Shown here piece after piece: positions 16,186 through 24,441 of a stretch of 29,598 bases of DNA (position 1 is the first letter of the stretch; each line of letters starts with the position of its first letter). Below the pieces are notes generated by a model. The model searched no databases and had not been told where the DNA came from. It saw only the letters and a program-made list of their open reading frames with translations. The DNA is from CAYPEL01 sp964409635 (GTDB taxonomy: Bacteria > Pseudomonadota > Gammaproteobacteria > DSM-19610), in NCBI GenBank assembly GCA_964409635.1, contig CAYPEL010000018.1, positions 1 through 29,598 of the forward strand, given 5' to 3'. The position numbers and the translations under genes are program-made.

Positions 16186-19072
16186 TGCTCTGCCAGCTGT
16201 CACGGCGGCAAATGCCGTCAAATTCACAGTATCTACAGACGCCCGGATCACCCCAGGCGGGTAATGGTTGTCCTTGCGCCATGGAATCATTAAGGTGTAA
16301 TAAGCGCTGTTTTATTACGCTGACCAGTTGCTGCAGCGCAACGCCTTCCAGGCTGACATTGCCGTAGACTCTGTTTTTATCGAACTGTATATATTCAACC
16401 CGGCTGACATCCGCTTCACTGAGCAGGGCATAACTGGGTAACTGTACGGCTTCACCTTGGTGTACGGCGTCAAGGTTCGGTGTGACGCCGGTTTTGTAGT
16501 CGAGGATGGCTTGTTGGCTTCCGCATTGATCGATGCGGTCAACGCGGCCTTTGACGCTTATGCCCGGTGCTAGTTCCCGCTGCATACGTTGCTCGACACT
16601 GTGCGGCTGCCAGTTTTTATCGCGTTCGATGGCCCAGCTTATGTATTCAGGTAGGTACGCAAGCCAACGTTTCAACCAGCCACGCGCAGCAATGTTGTCT
16701 GTAACGGCTGGTTGAAAGACAGTGTGTGATATACGGGTAAGCAACTGAAGTGCCGGTTCGCGTTCAGTCTCGGTAAGCGGGCCTTGCCAGGGGCCAGGAA
16801 GGTTTCTGGTTTTGCCGTGAAAGGCTTGCAGGATCCGGTGTACGTATTCGCCGTAATCGGATTTCTCAAGTGCCTCGCGGATATCTTCCTGCGCACTCAA
16901 GTGTAATACATCAGCGGCAAAAAACCGGTAAGGGCAATCGACAAGCCGCTGATGCGTACTTGCAGTCCATTCTTTTGGCAGTAACGCACGGCTGATATTG
17001 GGCGCTGGCCGCTTTGTCACAGATTCATTCGCAGCTGTTAACGCGTGCTCAGGGTGTAATCTCAGTGCACGTAACAGCTGGCTGAGTTCGAGATCTTGCA
17101 GCGATTCTTGATAGGCAAGCGTGTGGAAAGTTTCGAGTAATTCCAGCCAGGGAGCCGGTGTGATCGGCTCACCATTATTTTCATCGCAACAGGTAAGTAA
17201 AATGTGTGGAGCCGCTTCCAGGGCACAGCGAAACTGGTGTAGCTTTAAATTGAGTGTGTCCTGCCAGGTCACCAGCCCCAATTCAGAGCGTACTGCCTGG
17301 TTAAAAAAAGCCTGGCCTCCTGCCTTACCGGGCAATAGATCAGCCGTGCAGCCAGCAATAATAACCGCATCAAAGTGCCGCAGTGTGCATTGCGCCATGG
17401 TCATCAGTTGAATAGTGCTTTGGCTGGCGGCGGGTTGGAAAGTATAACGTTCCAGTGTGCGGCCCAGCCAGCCACGGAATTCCTCCCAATTCAATCTTGT
17501 GCCACACGCTTTAGCCGCGGTATGCAGTGCTTGCAATTCATCCAGGATTCTTTGGCCCGCCGGATCCGTTTCAAAATGCACGTCGATACCCAGTTCCTGC
17601 ACACTATGGATAACCGCGGCTGTGTAATCGGAAACCGGGTGTTCACCCCGTTGTAAACAACGCAGCGGTTCGGCGGCGTGATCCAGCCGGTTGAGCATTT
17701 GCTCGATATCACGCCGGGTTGTCTCGCTCCAGTCCGGTAAACGGTCGGCGCGTAACGCCAGGTGTTTGCGGTACCTTTCCAGGCCGCGGGCAATATTTTC
17801 ATGCAAGACGATATCCTGCTCAAAGCGCCTGACTATTTGCAAATGATCCTGGCGGTTTTCAAACAGGCAGATAAAGGGCGATTTCAGAACGTCCAGCAGT
17901 GGGCTGTGGGAAAAATCTTCTTCGACCGCTTCCAGCCAGCGTTCAAGTACCGCTGCCGAGCTGGTCGTTGACAATGCCCAGCCCCCCGAATCCTGGAGCA
18001 CAATGCCTGCGCGTTCCAGCAGGGCGCGAATTCGCCGGGCCAGTCTGCGGTCTTCGCTAATAATGCCTATGCTGTGTTTATGATCCAGTAGCCAGCGCCG
18101 GATCTGCAGTGTAATGGCCTCCGCTTCTTGTTCGGCGCTACGGGTGTGAAGCGTTGTTAAGCGGTGTTTTAGCGGGCTGGTTATGTGTTGCTGGGCAAAG
18201 CTATTCGCGCGTTCCCGAAGTGGCCGCTTGGTGGTATCAAACACACAGTCCAGGAACTGGCTGACCGCAGTGGGTTGGTGGTCGATGATAGATGTTTTTG
18301 CATTTAAGGTGTGGATTAATCGGGCGTACGGGTTATCCGGGTTGTTTTTAATCTGCTCGATAGAGCCTTGTAATAGTAATCGCGCCTGCCCCTGGCCCAG
18401 CAATTGGCGCAGCCAATCAATAGAGGATGAAGCGTATTCTTCAAAACCGATTAGCCAGAGTGTTTCAGCTTTATTTCTGGTTTCGAGGCTGCTTGCCTGG
18501 AGCTGCAGGCAAGCCGTCGCCGCATCGAGAACACTGTCGTCCTGTAGTTGCTGGCGCCAAGCCTTCCATAAAGTGAATACAATACGGGCTTCGTCTGAGA
18601 AGGGTGCGGGTTCGTCTGCTCCGATACCGTAACCCGCGCGCAGCAGGGCTTTAAACTGATCCAGATTATCCAGCGGTGTGTGCGCCAGGGTTAACTCTGC
18701 AAACAAGGACAATAGTTCGCTGGTGAGTAACCAGGGATCATAGGTGTTGAACAGGTTTTTTGCGCTACGGATGGCCTCGACCAGCACCAGTTCCTGTGCG
18801 GCCTGGCTCAGTACGGGTTGTGGTATAGCAACCGATGTAGATAACCATTCGTTGATGGTTTGTATCACCGGCCCGAGCAGGGCTTGGTAACCCGACTGCT
18901 GGGCGTGAAAAAGCAATGCATGCCGCAAAGCGGGTGCGCTGTTCAGCTCAGGTATTAGAATCCGGCAGTGCGAGAGGTTTGGTAATGAGCCGCTGTGGTG
19001 ATCGAGTATACGGCGTGAGACTGCCGTGAAGGCGTTTTCAGAACTGGGTATTAATTCAACCGTTATATCCAT
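16175..19072 (-). CDS. addB: AddB-type helicase/nuclease subunit with probable Fe-S cluster
   Basis: Partner of AddA, 965 residues. The N-terminal two thirds resemble an inactivated helicase fold, with no good Walker A. The C-terminal PD-(D/E)xK nuclease shows KGRVDRID with Asp845 and AILDYKTG with Asp858 and Lys860. Four cysteines bracket the nuclease, Cys713 in VDCPYRFF and Cys946, Cys949 and Cys955 in CRYCEFDGIC, the pattern that holds a structural 4Fe-4S cluster in AddB proteins. Two intact nuclease domains across the pair make AddAB more likely than RecBCD. addA starts within its last codons. A long hairpin (19105-19168) lies between fdxA and its start codon. Confidence 0.88.
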   Translation of the reverse strand: MDITVELIPSSENAFTAVSRRILDHHSGSLPNLSHCRILIPELNSAPALRHALLFHAQQSGYQALLGPVIQTINEWLSTSVAIPQPVLSQAAQELVLVEAIRSAKNLFNTYDPWLLTSELLSLFAELTLAHTPLDNLDQFKALLRAGYGIGADEPAPFSDEARIVFTLWKAWRQQLQDDSVLDAATACLQLQASSLETRNKAETLWLIGFEEYASSSIDWLRQLLGQGQARLLLQGSIEQIKNNPDNPYARLIHTLNAKTSIIDHQPTAVSQFLDCVFDTTKRPLRERANSFAQQHITSPLKHRLTTLHTRSAEQEAEAITLQIRRWLLDHKHSIGIISEDRRLARRIRALLERAGIVLQDSGGWALSTTSSAAVLERWLEAVEEDFSHSPLLDVLKSPFICLFENRQDHLQIVRRFEQDIVLHENIARGLERYRKHLALRADRLPDWSETTRRDIEQMLNRLDHAAEPLRCLQRGEHPVSDYTAAVIHSVQELGIDVHFETDPAGQRILDELQALHTAAKACGTRLNWEEFRGWLGRTLERYTFQPAASQSTIQLMTMAQCTLRHFDAVIIAGCTADLLPGKAGGQAFFNQAVRSELGLVTWQDTLNLKLHQFRCALEAAPHILLTCCDENNGEPITPAPWLELLETFHTLAYQESLQDLELSQLLRALRLHPEHALTAANESVTKRPAPNISRALLPKEWTASTHQRLVDCPYRFFAADVLHLSAQEDIREALEKSDYGEYVHRILQAFHGKTRNLPGPWQGPLTETEREPALQLLTRISHTVFQPAVTDNIAARGWLKRWLAYLPEYISWAIERDKNWQPHSVEQRMQRELAPGISVKGRVDRIDQCGSQQAILDYKTGVTPNLDAVHQGEAVQLPSYALLSEADVSRVEYIQFDKNRVYGNVSLEGVALQQLVSVIKQRLLHLNDSMAQGQPLPAWGDPGVCRYCEFDGICRRDSWQSNAK

Positions 19073-19104
19073 TTAGGGTATAGCTAAAGGCTGTAGAAGT
19101 GGAT

Positions 19105-19168
19105 TTGATGCCGCAAAAGGGTGCTGGCGCATACAGATTTATTCTCCCGGAACTTTTCGCGGCATCAA
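19105..19168. repeat. Long inverted repeat between fdxA and addB
   Basis: TTGATGCCGC (19105-19114) is the exact reverse complement of GCGGCATCAA (19159-19168). The arms continue inward as AAAAG against CTTTT with one bulged base, giving about 15 pairs around a loop of some 30 bases. No T-run follows in the direction of addB transcription, so a simple terminator is unlikely. Options are a processing or attenuation structure in the addB leader, a protein-binding palindrome or the remains of a small mobile repeat. Confidence 0.55.
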
Positions 19169-19223
19169 TCTTGCTCCTGCTGTGGTTACACGCGCTCGCG
19201 AAGCGCAGGTTTTGAAACAAAGT

Positions 19224-19547
19224 TTATTTTTCCAGTAGATCGAGTTTTCCTTGCTTGCCATTCCATTCGTCTGCGTCAGCAGGGGCTGCTTTCATCTGGG
19301 TAAGGACAGGCCAGTTTTGTGACAGCTCTTCGTTCAGTGCCAGGAATTGTTCCTGGTCGCTGGGCAGATCATCTTCCGGGAAAATAGCTTCAGCCGGGCA
19401 TTCAGGCTCGCAGAGGGTGCAATCAATACATTCTTCCGGGTCAATGACCAGGAAGTTCGGGCCTTCATGAAAGCAATCCACCGGGCAGACTTCAACACAA
19501 TCTGTGTACTTGCACTTAATGCAGTTTTCACCGACAACAAACGTCAT
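19224..19547 (-). CDS. fdxA: Seven-iron ferredoxin FdxA
   Basis: A 107-residue ferredoxin with one 3Fe-4S and one 4Fe-4S cluster. Nine cysteines (9, 12, 17, 21, 25, 40, 43, 46, 50) follow the Azotobacter FdI pattern with a shift of one, including the extra cysteine after the CP pair. A C-terminal extension (60-107) is characteristic of FdxA as against short 2[4Fe-4S] proteins. It carries electrons at low potential; the partner is not known here. AGGAG lies a few bases before the ATG. In Pseudomonas-type genomes fdxA lies next to mutS; here mutS is about 2.3 kb away on the same strand, with other genes and a pseudogene between. Confidence 0.95.
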   Translation of the reverse strand: MTFVVGENCIKCKYTDCVEVCPVDCFHEGPNFLVIDPEECIDCTLCEPECPAEAIFPEDDLPSDQEQFLALNEELSQNWPVLTQMKAAPADADEWNGKQGKLDLLEK

Positions 19548-19757
19548 AGCTGGCTCCTAGAATTGAAGAGGGCATTATACATAAAGATTCTTTATTGGTG
19601 CGTGCAATTTACGCAACTTTAATAGTCACCAGGCAGGTCGCCGGAAGGCTATTGCATACCTGTTTGAGCGGATGGAGGCTAGGTTATGAAAATCAGGGGA
19701 AATAGGATGAATTGTTATTGATGGATAATTGATAGTTGTCAATAAGCTGGAATCAGT

Positions 19758-20471
19758 TTAGGTTTTTTCTGATAAGAAAGACCCGGTCTTATTTTCAAAG
19801 CGCAGCGTGACGAATTCGACCCCTAGTCTGTAAACTCCCCTGGAATTTTCCGGTTGGCAGCGAACTACTTTGCCTATTGCCTGGAGTTTGTTGTTATACA
19901 GTTTCAGTATCTGCTCAGGTGCAAGGTTCAGCTGGCAGCGCAACTGCAGTCCATTGGGTGACAGGTCATCGATGCTGGCCGTGTATGTATTATTTTGTGG
20001 CCAAGCCGTAACGATATTGATTTTACTGTTATGGGGGATTCTATGAATACTGCGTTTGCCTTGACCCTGCAAATGGCTTTTAGCTTGAAGCTGCAGGGGG
20101 CTCCGACAGGAACTGCATGACGGGTTATGGGTGTTTCTATTAAAGCCCGATTGCCTGGTTTGGCAAAATGGACACTTGGAAAAACGCACACCAGCTTCAT
20201 TCTGTGGGGCTTGAGAGCGAGTGTCTGTTGCCTGGTTTCGTAGCTTACGAAGGCGCGATTTTAACTGCTGATCATAAACCATGCGTTTGTGTTTATTGGT
20301 GAGTGTTTTGTAGGCTTGGTTCAGTAAAGCTGCATTACTTTCATCTCCGCCAAGGTCAGGATGCATACGTAGTTTTTGCATCAATGTGCGGTAGCTGGCG
20401 CGGATAATTTCTTCCGGCGCATCGGGCTGTACTTGCAAGAGCCTGTAGAGATTGCGTTTGTTATCCATCAT
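19758..20471 (-). CDS. J-domain / zinc-ribbon / PilZ fusion protein
   Basis: A 237-residue cytoplasmic protein with three modules. Residues 7-70 form a J-domain with the essential HPD (37-39) followed by LGGD, so it should stimulate an Hsp70 ATPase. Residues 100-122 hold two CxxC pairs (Cys100/103, Cys119/122) that can bind zinc. Residues 138-230 fit PilZ: RSIHR (140-144) matches RxxxR and DLSPNG (169-174) matches D/N-x-S-x-x-G, the two cyclic-di-GMP-binding motifs. The combination implies an Hsp70 co-chaperone steered by cyclic-di-GMP, which is inference from domains. Met2 (20468) is an equally possible start. No dnaK or grpE is adjacent; a diguanylate cyclase lies elsewhere in the window. 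Confidence 0.8.
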   Translation of the reverse strand: MMDNKRNLYRLLQVQPDAPEEIIRASYRTLMQKLRMHPDLGGDESNAALLNQAYKTLTNKHKRMVYDQQLKSRLRKLRNQATDTRSQAPQNEAGVRFSKCPFCQTRQSGFNRNTHNPSCSSCRSPLQLQAKSHLQGQGKRSIHRIPHNSKINIVTAWPQNNTYTASIDDLSPNGLQLRCQLNLAPEQILKLYNNKLQAIGKVVRCQPENSRGVYRLGVEFVTLRFENKTGSFLSEKT

Positions 20472-20798
20472 GTTGCGAAATTCGATTTAGTCCAGATTTA
20501 TTAGTATCGGATATTTTTAAAACAAATTAAGTGAGCGATAAGTGCTGCCTATCGGTTAGCCACAGCGGAATTTGCTGGTTTAGTGCCAAATTGGTGTTTT
20601 TTTACCCGATTTCTCGGTGTTTAATGACATTAATACTCATTTAGGTTTCTTCCTCGGGAGAATGCCAATAAAATAGGCAAGCCGGCTAGTGAAGATCCGG
20701 GATACCTATCACAGTAGATTCCTCCAGCTTCATGGAGAGTTACAAAACTATTTGGACATGTTAGCTAAGAAGAATGGGACATCAGGTATGCCAGGGCA
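20472..20798. other. 327-base intergenic region with nested inverted repeats
   Basis: Divergent region between the J-domain/PilZ gene and the 96-residue protein. It is AT-rich on the left. On the right ATAGG (20673-20677) and CCTAT (20705-20709) enclose CCGG (20682-20685) and CCGG (20697-20700), followed by a short hairpin CTCC/GGAG (20722-20725, 20734-20737). These could fold as a leader RNA of the downstream gene, but no known class is matched in full. No open frame of note. Confidence 0.35.
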
Positions 20799-21089
20799 AT
20801 GAATGAAGACGATGCAAGGGAGCTGCTGAAGAGCGAACTGGAAAAGTTTTACAGTTTACCCTATGACGAATTGGCCACCCATGTACACCAGCCTTCCGTT
20901 ATTAAAAATGTCGAATCCAAAGACACCCATTACCAGGTAGAAGTCAAGATAGTCTGGAATCAGCGGTATAAGCAGGATATCTGCATAATAGGCGCAATCC
21001 ACGATGGTGGCTGGCGGGCGATATTACCTTTGCTCGAAAGTATTATTGTTGGCCCGGATGGTGAAATTAGAAATACTAAGGGAATATAA
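20799..21089 (+). CDS. Conserved-looking hypothetical protein, 96 residues
   Basis: A small acidic, soluble protein, mixed alpha and beta: an N-terminal charged helix (MNEDDARELLKSELEKFY), then strands around YQVEVKIVWN and DICIIGAI, ending with a turn VGPDGEIRN. No signal peptide, membrane segment or metal motif. I do not recognise the family. Clean coding character and a plausible start after AGGG support it as a real gene. It stands alone, with a divergent J-domain/PilZ gene upstream and a micro-protein downstream on the same strand. Confidence 0.65.
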   Translation: MNEDDARELLKSELEKFYSLPYDELATHVHQPSVIKNVESKDTHYQVEVKIVWNQRYKQDICIIGAIHDGGWRAILPLLESIIVGPDGEIRNTKGI

Positions 21090-21251
21090 CTGCCGGTGAT
21101 TCAGTAACACTCAGGTGATTTTCTTCCGGCAGGGCAAACCGGCATAAAGCCTGCTCCCAATAAAACTGTATGCAGATGGCTACAGTTTGACCTCAGTTAA
21201 AGCACTTTTCCTAAAGTTGTTCTATGCGTCACAATAAAATAGTATATTGAA

Positions 21252-21295
21252 CTTTATAAATTTATAAAGAACTAATATAATGTAGTAATTATATT
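21252..21295. promoter_or_regulatory. Two adjacent palindromes upstream of the micro-protein gene
   Basis: CTTTATAAATTTATAAAG at 21252-21269 is a perfect 18-base palindrome. Immediately after it AATATAAT (21274-21281) and ATTATATT (21288-21295) are exact reverse complements around 6 bases. The AT-rich zone lies about 20-65 bases before the micro-protein ATG, where a promoter would be. They are candidate operators for a dimeric regulator; AT-rich DNA does make palindromes more likely by chance. Confidence 0.45.
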
Positions 21296-21316
21296 GGACT
21301 TTACTGGGAGGTTTTT

Positions 21317-21421
21317 ATGGTTTTGGATTTCTTCAGCATGATGGGCGTTATGATGGGTGTGCTGACATTTGGCAGCATTCTCTGGGTGATGAACTGTAAG
21401 AAATGTTTTGGTGACAATTAA
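21317..21421 (+). CDS. 34-residue single-span membrane micro-protein with CKKC
   Basis: Short frame with a strong ribosome site, GGGAGG at 21306-21311 five bases before the ATG. The product starts MVLDFFSMMGVMMGV, continues hydrophobic for about 20 residues through a segment ending ILWVM, then has a short polar tail NCKKCFGDN. It thus looks like one transmembrane helix with a CxxC-containing cytoplasmic or periplasmic end that could bind metal or form a disulfide. No family is recognised. It stands alone, preceded by two palindromes in a typical promoter position. Length alone cannot prove coding; the ribosome site and hydrophobic pattern argue for it. Confidence 0.6.
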   Translation: MVLDFFSMMGVMMGVLTFGSILWVMNCKKCFGDN

Positions 21422-21484
21422 CCCGGAAGGGTATTGTTTACTTGTCCCTGTGTTTATGGTCGAACAACAGGGACAAGCTGGAAC

Positions 21485-21848
21485 TTAACGCTCAAGACCT
21501 GCAATAAACCGCGTAAAATCCGGTGATCTTTTTAACAGGCTATCGCCAGCCTGTATCAGCTTATCCACATTTTCAGTCTCGAGGTAAAACGTCGTTGGCA
21601 ATTGCTGTAACGCACTGCATTGTGTTTTATCGGCAAGTTTTTCTAGACTAATGTCTACGAAGTACAATTCTACGCCCTCCGTGCACCAGTGCTTTGAGTA
21701 CGCCGTACGACAGCGCGGAGGCGCGCATGCTGCCACCTGAAAACGCCAGTATGACCAGCAGTTCGTCGGAACGATCCGGGTTATGTTTAATGCAGGTACT
21801 AGGGTGTTGGCGGGCATTTAGTTTGAGGCACAGACAAAGTCTCAGCAA
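21485..21848 (-). pseudogene. Patatin-like phospholipase remnant with internal deletion
   Basis: Two pieces of a patatin-like protein in different frames. The N-terminal piece (21848 to about 21680) has LAFSGGSMRASALSYGVL, matching the oxyanion-hole strand GGGxRAxALSYGVL of the family, although a glycine is changed to serine. The C-terminal piece (about 21675 to 21485) reads LPTTFYLETENVDKLIQAG, the usual end of such proteins. The whole middle, including the nucleophile GxSxG and catalytic Asp regions, is missing and the join is out of frame, so no enzyme can be made. It begins 13 bases after the mutS stop on the same strand. Confidence 0.75.
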
Positions 21849-21861
21849 GTAAAATCAAGCA

Positions 21862-24441
21862 CTATCCAGATGGCAAATCACGCGTTAATTCTTTAAGCTT
21901 ATACAGCACATCCAGCGCCTGGCGCGGTGTTAAATTATCCGGATTAAGGCCTTCCATCGCTTCACTTAACGGGTGTGGTGAATTGTCATGAAAGAAATCA
22001 ATCTGCTGTTGGGCGCCGTTCGCTTTAGTGGCCAGACTGGATTTCTCAAGTTCATTGAGGCGTAATTTAGCCTGCTTCAGAACCCGGCCCGGTACGCCCG
22101 CCAGGGCGGCAACCTGCAAACCATAACTGCGGTTGGCTGGCCCAGGCTTTACGTTGTGTAAAAAAACAATTTTATCGCTGTGTTCGATCGCATCGAGGTG
22201 TACATTTTCGATGCTTTCCTGTTGTTCGGCCAATTGTGTCAGTTCGAAATAATGTGTGGCAAACAAGGTGCCGGCGCCTATTTCTGACAAACGTTCGGCG
22301 ACAGCCCAGGCCAGGGATAAGCCATCATAGGTGCTGGTACCACGGCCGATTTCGTCCATCAACACCAGGCTGTTTGCCGTCGCATTATTTAAAATATTGG
22401 CGGTCTCGGTCATTTCCACCATGAAAGTCGAGCGGCCACCCGCTAGATCGTCACTGGCGCCGATGCGTGTGAATATCCGGTCGACCGGTCCGAGGGTTGC
22501 GCTGTCGGCCGGTACAAAACTGCCCATGCAGGCCAGCAGAACGATCAATGCGTTCTGCCGCATATAGGTCGATTTACCACCCATGTTGGGGCCGGTGATG
22601 ATTAACATGCGCTGGTGTTCATTCAGCGTCATATCATTGGGCACAAAGGGGGTGGCTGAGACCTGTTCAACAACCGGGTGACGGCCACCGGTAATGTGCA
22701 TTCCTGGCGCATCAACCAGCACCGGGCGCGCCCAGTTGAGTGTTGCAGCACGTTCCCCCAGCGTGGCAACCACATCCAGTTCCGCCAGGCCTTCCGCACT
22801 GTTAGTCAGGGTGTTTAATTGTGCAAGTAATTGTTCGAGTAAATCGTCATACAGGATCTTCTCGCGTTGCATTGCCCGGCTGCGTGCGCTGAGCACTTTA
22901 TCTTCGTGTTCTTTTAATGCCGGCGTTATGTAACGCTCTACTGCTTTGAGTGTTTGCTTGCGCTGGTAATCGGCCGGCACATTATCTGCCACCGTGCGGC
23001 TTACTTCGATGTAATAACCATGCACCCGGTTATAACGGATTTTCAAACCGGTGATACCGGTTCGTTCGCGCTCCCGGGCTTCCATTTCCAAAAGCAGTAT
23101 GTCGCTCTGTTCAGAAAGGTAACGCAACTCGTCCAGCTCAGCGTCAAAGCCGGGTGCAATAACACCGCCTTCGCGGAGCAGGGCGGGGGGTGTTTCCGGC
23201 AAGGCTTTTTTCAGCAGTTTGCAGGTCTTCGGATGCTCCTGAATGGTTTTCGACAGCCGCGTAAGTAGCGGATCATTCTGCGTGCGCAGCGTTGCCTGCA
23301 AGACCGGCAGCAGCGCGAGTGAATTGCGTAATGCACTGAGGTCACGGGGGCGGGCGGATTTCAGGGCAATCCGTGACAGGATGCGTTGCAGGTCACTGAT
23401 GCCCCGCAATTGATCCTGCAGGCTTGAATACAGCTGTGTTTGTAATAATTCATCGATGCATTGCAGGCGCTCAGAAAGAGCCTGGCGATCCCGCAGCGGA
23501 CGGTGCAGCCAGCGGCGAATCAAGCGGCTGCCCATCGCTGTTACGCACTGATCCAGAATACCCAGTAAGCTGTGTTCGCGTTGTCCGGATTGCGCTTTAT
23601 CCAACTCCAGATTGCGCCGTGTCGCCGCGTCCAGAATGACGCTGTCTTCATGGCGCTCAATCTGTAAGCCCTTAACGTGGGGCAACGCTGATCGTTGGGT
23701 ATCCTTGACGTATTGTAACAAGGCGCCAGCCGCCGCTACCGCAACCGGCATGCCTTGCACCCCGAATCCCTCCAGATCATGGGTGGAAAATTGTTCGGTT
23801 AGCAGCCGGGTAGCCGTCGCCGTGTCGTAATGCCAGGGTGGTAAGGTATGTAATCCGGTGTAATCTTGCAGTGCGGTCAGTTCCGGACTGTCTTCGCTGA
23901 TTAATAACTCGGCAGCCTGTAGCCGTTCCAGCTCGGCTTGCAAAGCTTCAGTGCCCTGGAATTCCTGCACCGTGAAACGCCCGGATGATAATTCCAGTGA
24001 CGCCAGGCCCAGATAAGCCTCGGGGTCGTGTGCCACACAGACCAGTAAATTTTCAGCGCGTCCTTGCAGCAAGGCTTCGTCTGTCAAAGTGCCCGGTGTG
24101 AGCACCCGCACCACCTGGCGTTCAACCGGACCTTTACTGGTTGCTGGGTCACCTATCTGTTCACAAATCGCCACCGACTCACCTTGCCTGACCAGACGTG
24201 CCAAATACTGATCGGCGGCGTGGTACGGAATTCCGGCCATGGGAATGGCTTCACCGGCCGACTGACCGCGGCTGGTTAAGGTGATATCGAGTAAACGCGA
24301 GGCGCGGCGGGCATCCTCAAAAAATAATTCATAGAAATCACCCATGCGGTAAAAAACTAAAATATCAGGGTGTTGCGCTTTGATGCTCAAGTACTGCTGC
24401 ATCATAGGCGTGTGTTTTTCTAGGTTCATGACGGCTGACAT
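21862..24441 (-). CDS. mutS: DNA mismatch repair protein MutS
   Basis: Recognises mismatches and starts mismatch repair with MutL. The 859 residues cover all domains: the mismatch-wedging FYE at 36-38 (GDFYELF), connector, lever and clamp, then the ATPase with Walker A GPNMGGKS at 617-624, Walker B LVLMDEIGRGTS at 692-703 and the STFMVEMTE signature at 671-679. Length equals the E. coli protein (853) within a few residues. Met5 (24429) is an equally likely start. It lies on the same strand as fdxA, the usual partner in this neighbourhood, but the region between now contains a decayed gene and inserted genes. Confidence 0.97.
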   Translation of the reverse strand: MSAVMNLEKHTPMMQQYLSIKAQHPDILVFYRMGDFYELFFEDARRASRLLDITLTSRGQSAGEAIPMAGIPYHAADQYLARLVRQGESVAICEQIGDPATSKGPVERQVVRVLTPGTLTDEALLQGRAENLLVCVAHDPEAYLGLASLELSSGRFTVQEFQGTEALQAELERLQAAELLISEDSPELTALQDYTGLHTLPPWHYDTATATRLLTEQFSTHDLEGFGVQGMPVAVAAAGALLQYVKDTQRSALPHVKGLQIERHEDSVILDAATRRNLELDKAQSGQREHSLLGILDQCVTAMGSRLIRRWLHRPLRDRQALSERLQCIDELLQTQLYSSLQDQLRGISDLQRILSRIALKSARPRDLSALRNSLALLPVLQATLRTQNDPLLTRLSKTIQEHPKTCKLLKKALPETPPALLREGGVIAPGFDAELDELRYLSEQSDILLLEMEARERERTGITGLKIRYNRVHGYYIEVSRTVADNVPADYQRKQTLKAVERYITPALKEHEDKVLSARSRAMQREKILYDDLLEQLLAQLNTLTNSAEGLAELDVVATLGERAATLNWARPVLVDAPGMHITGGRHPVVEQVSATPFVPNDMTLNEHQRMLIITGPNMGGKSTYMRQNALIVLLACMGSFVPADSATLGPVDRIFTRIGASDDLAGGRSTFMVEMTETANILNNATANSLVLMDEIGRGTSTYDGLSLAWAVAERLSEIGAGTLFATHYFELTQLAEQQESIENVHLDAIEHSDKIVFLHNVKPGPANRSYGLQVAALAGVPGRVLKQAKLRLNELEKSSLATKANGAQQQIDFFHDNSPHPLSEAMEGLNPDNLTPRQALDVLYKLKELTRDLPSG

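Noticed and set aside
16186..16290. 35 additional N-terminal residues of AddA
   Set aside because: They overlap addB coding sequence; ATG 16185 gives a standard coupled overlap and places Walker A at the usual distance.
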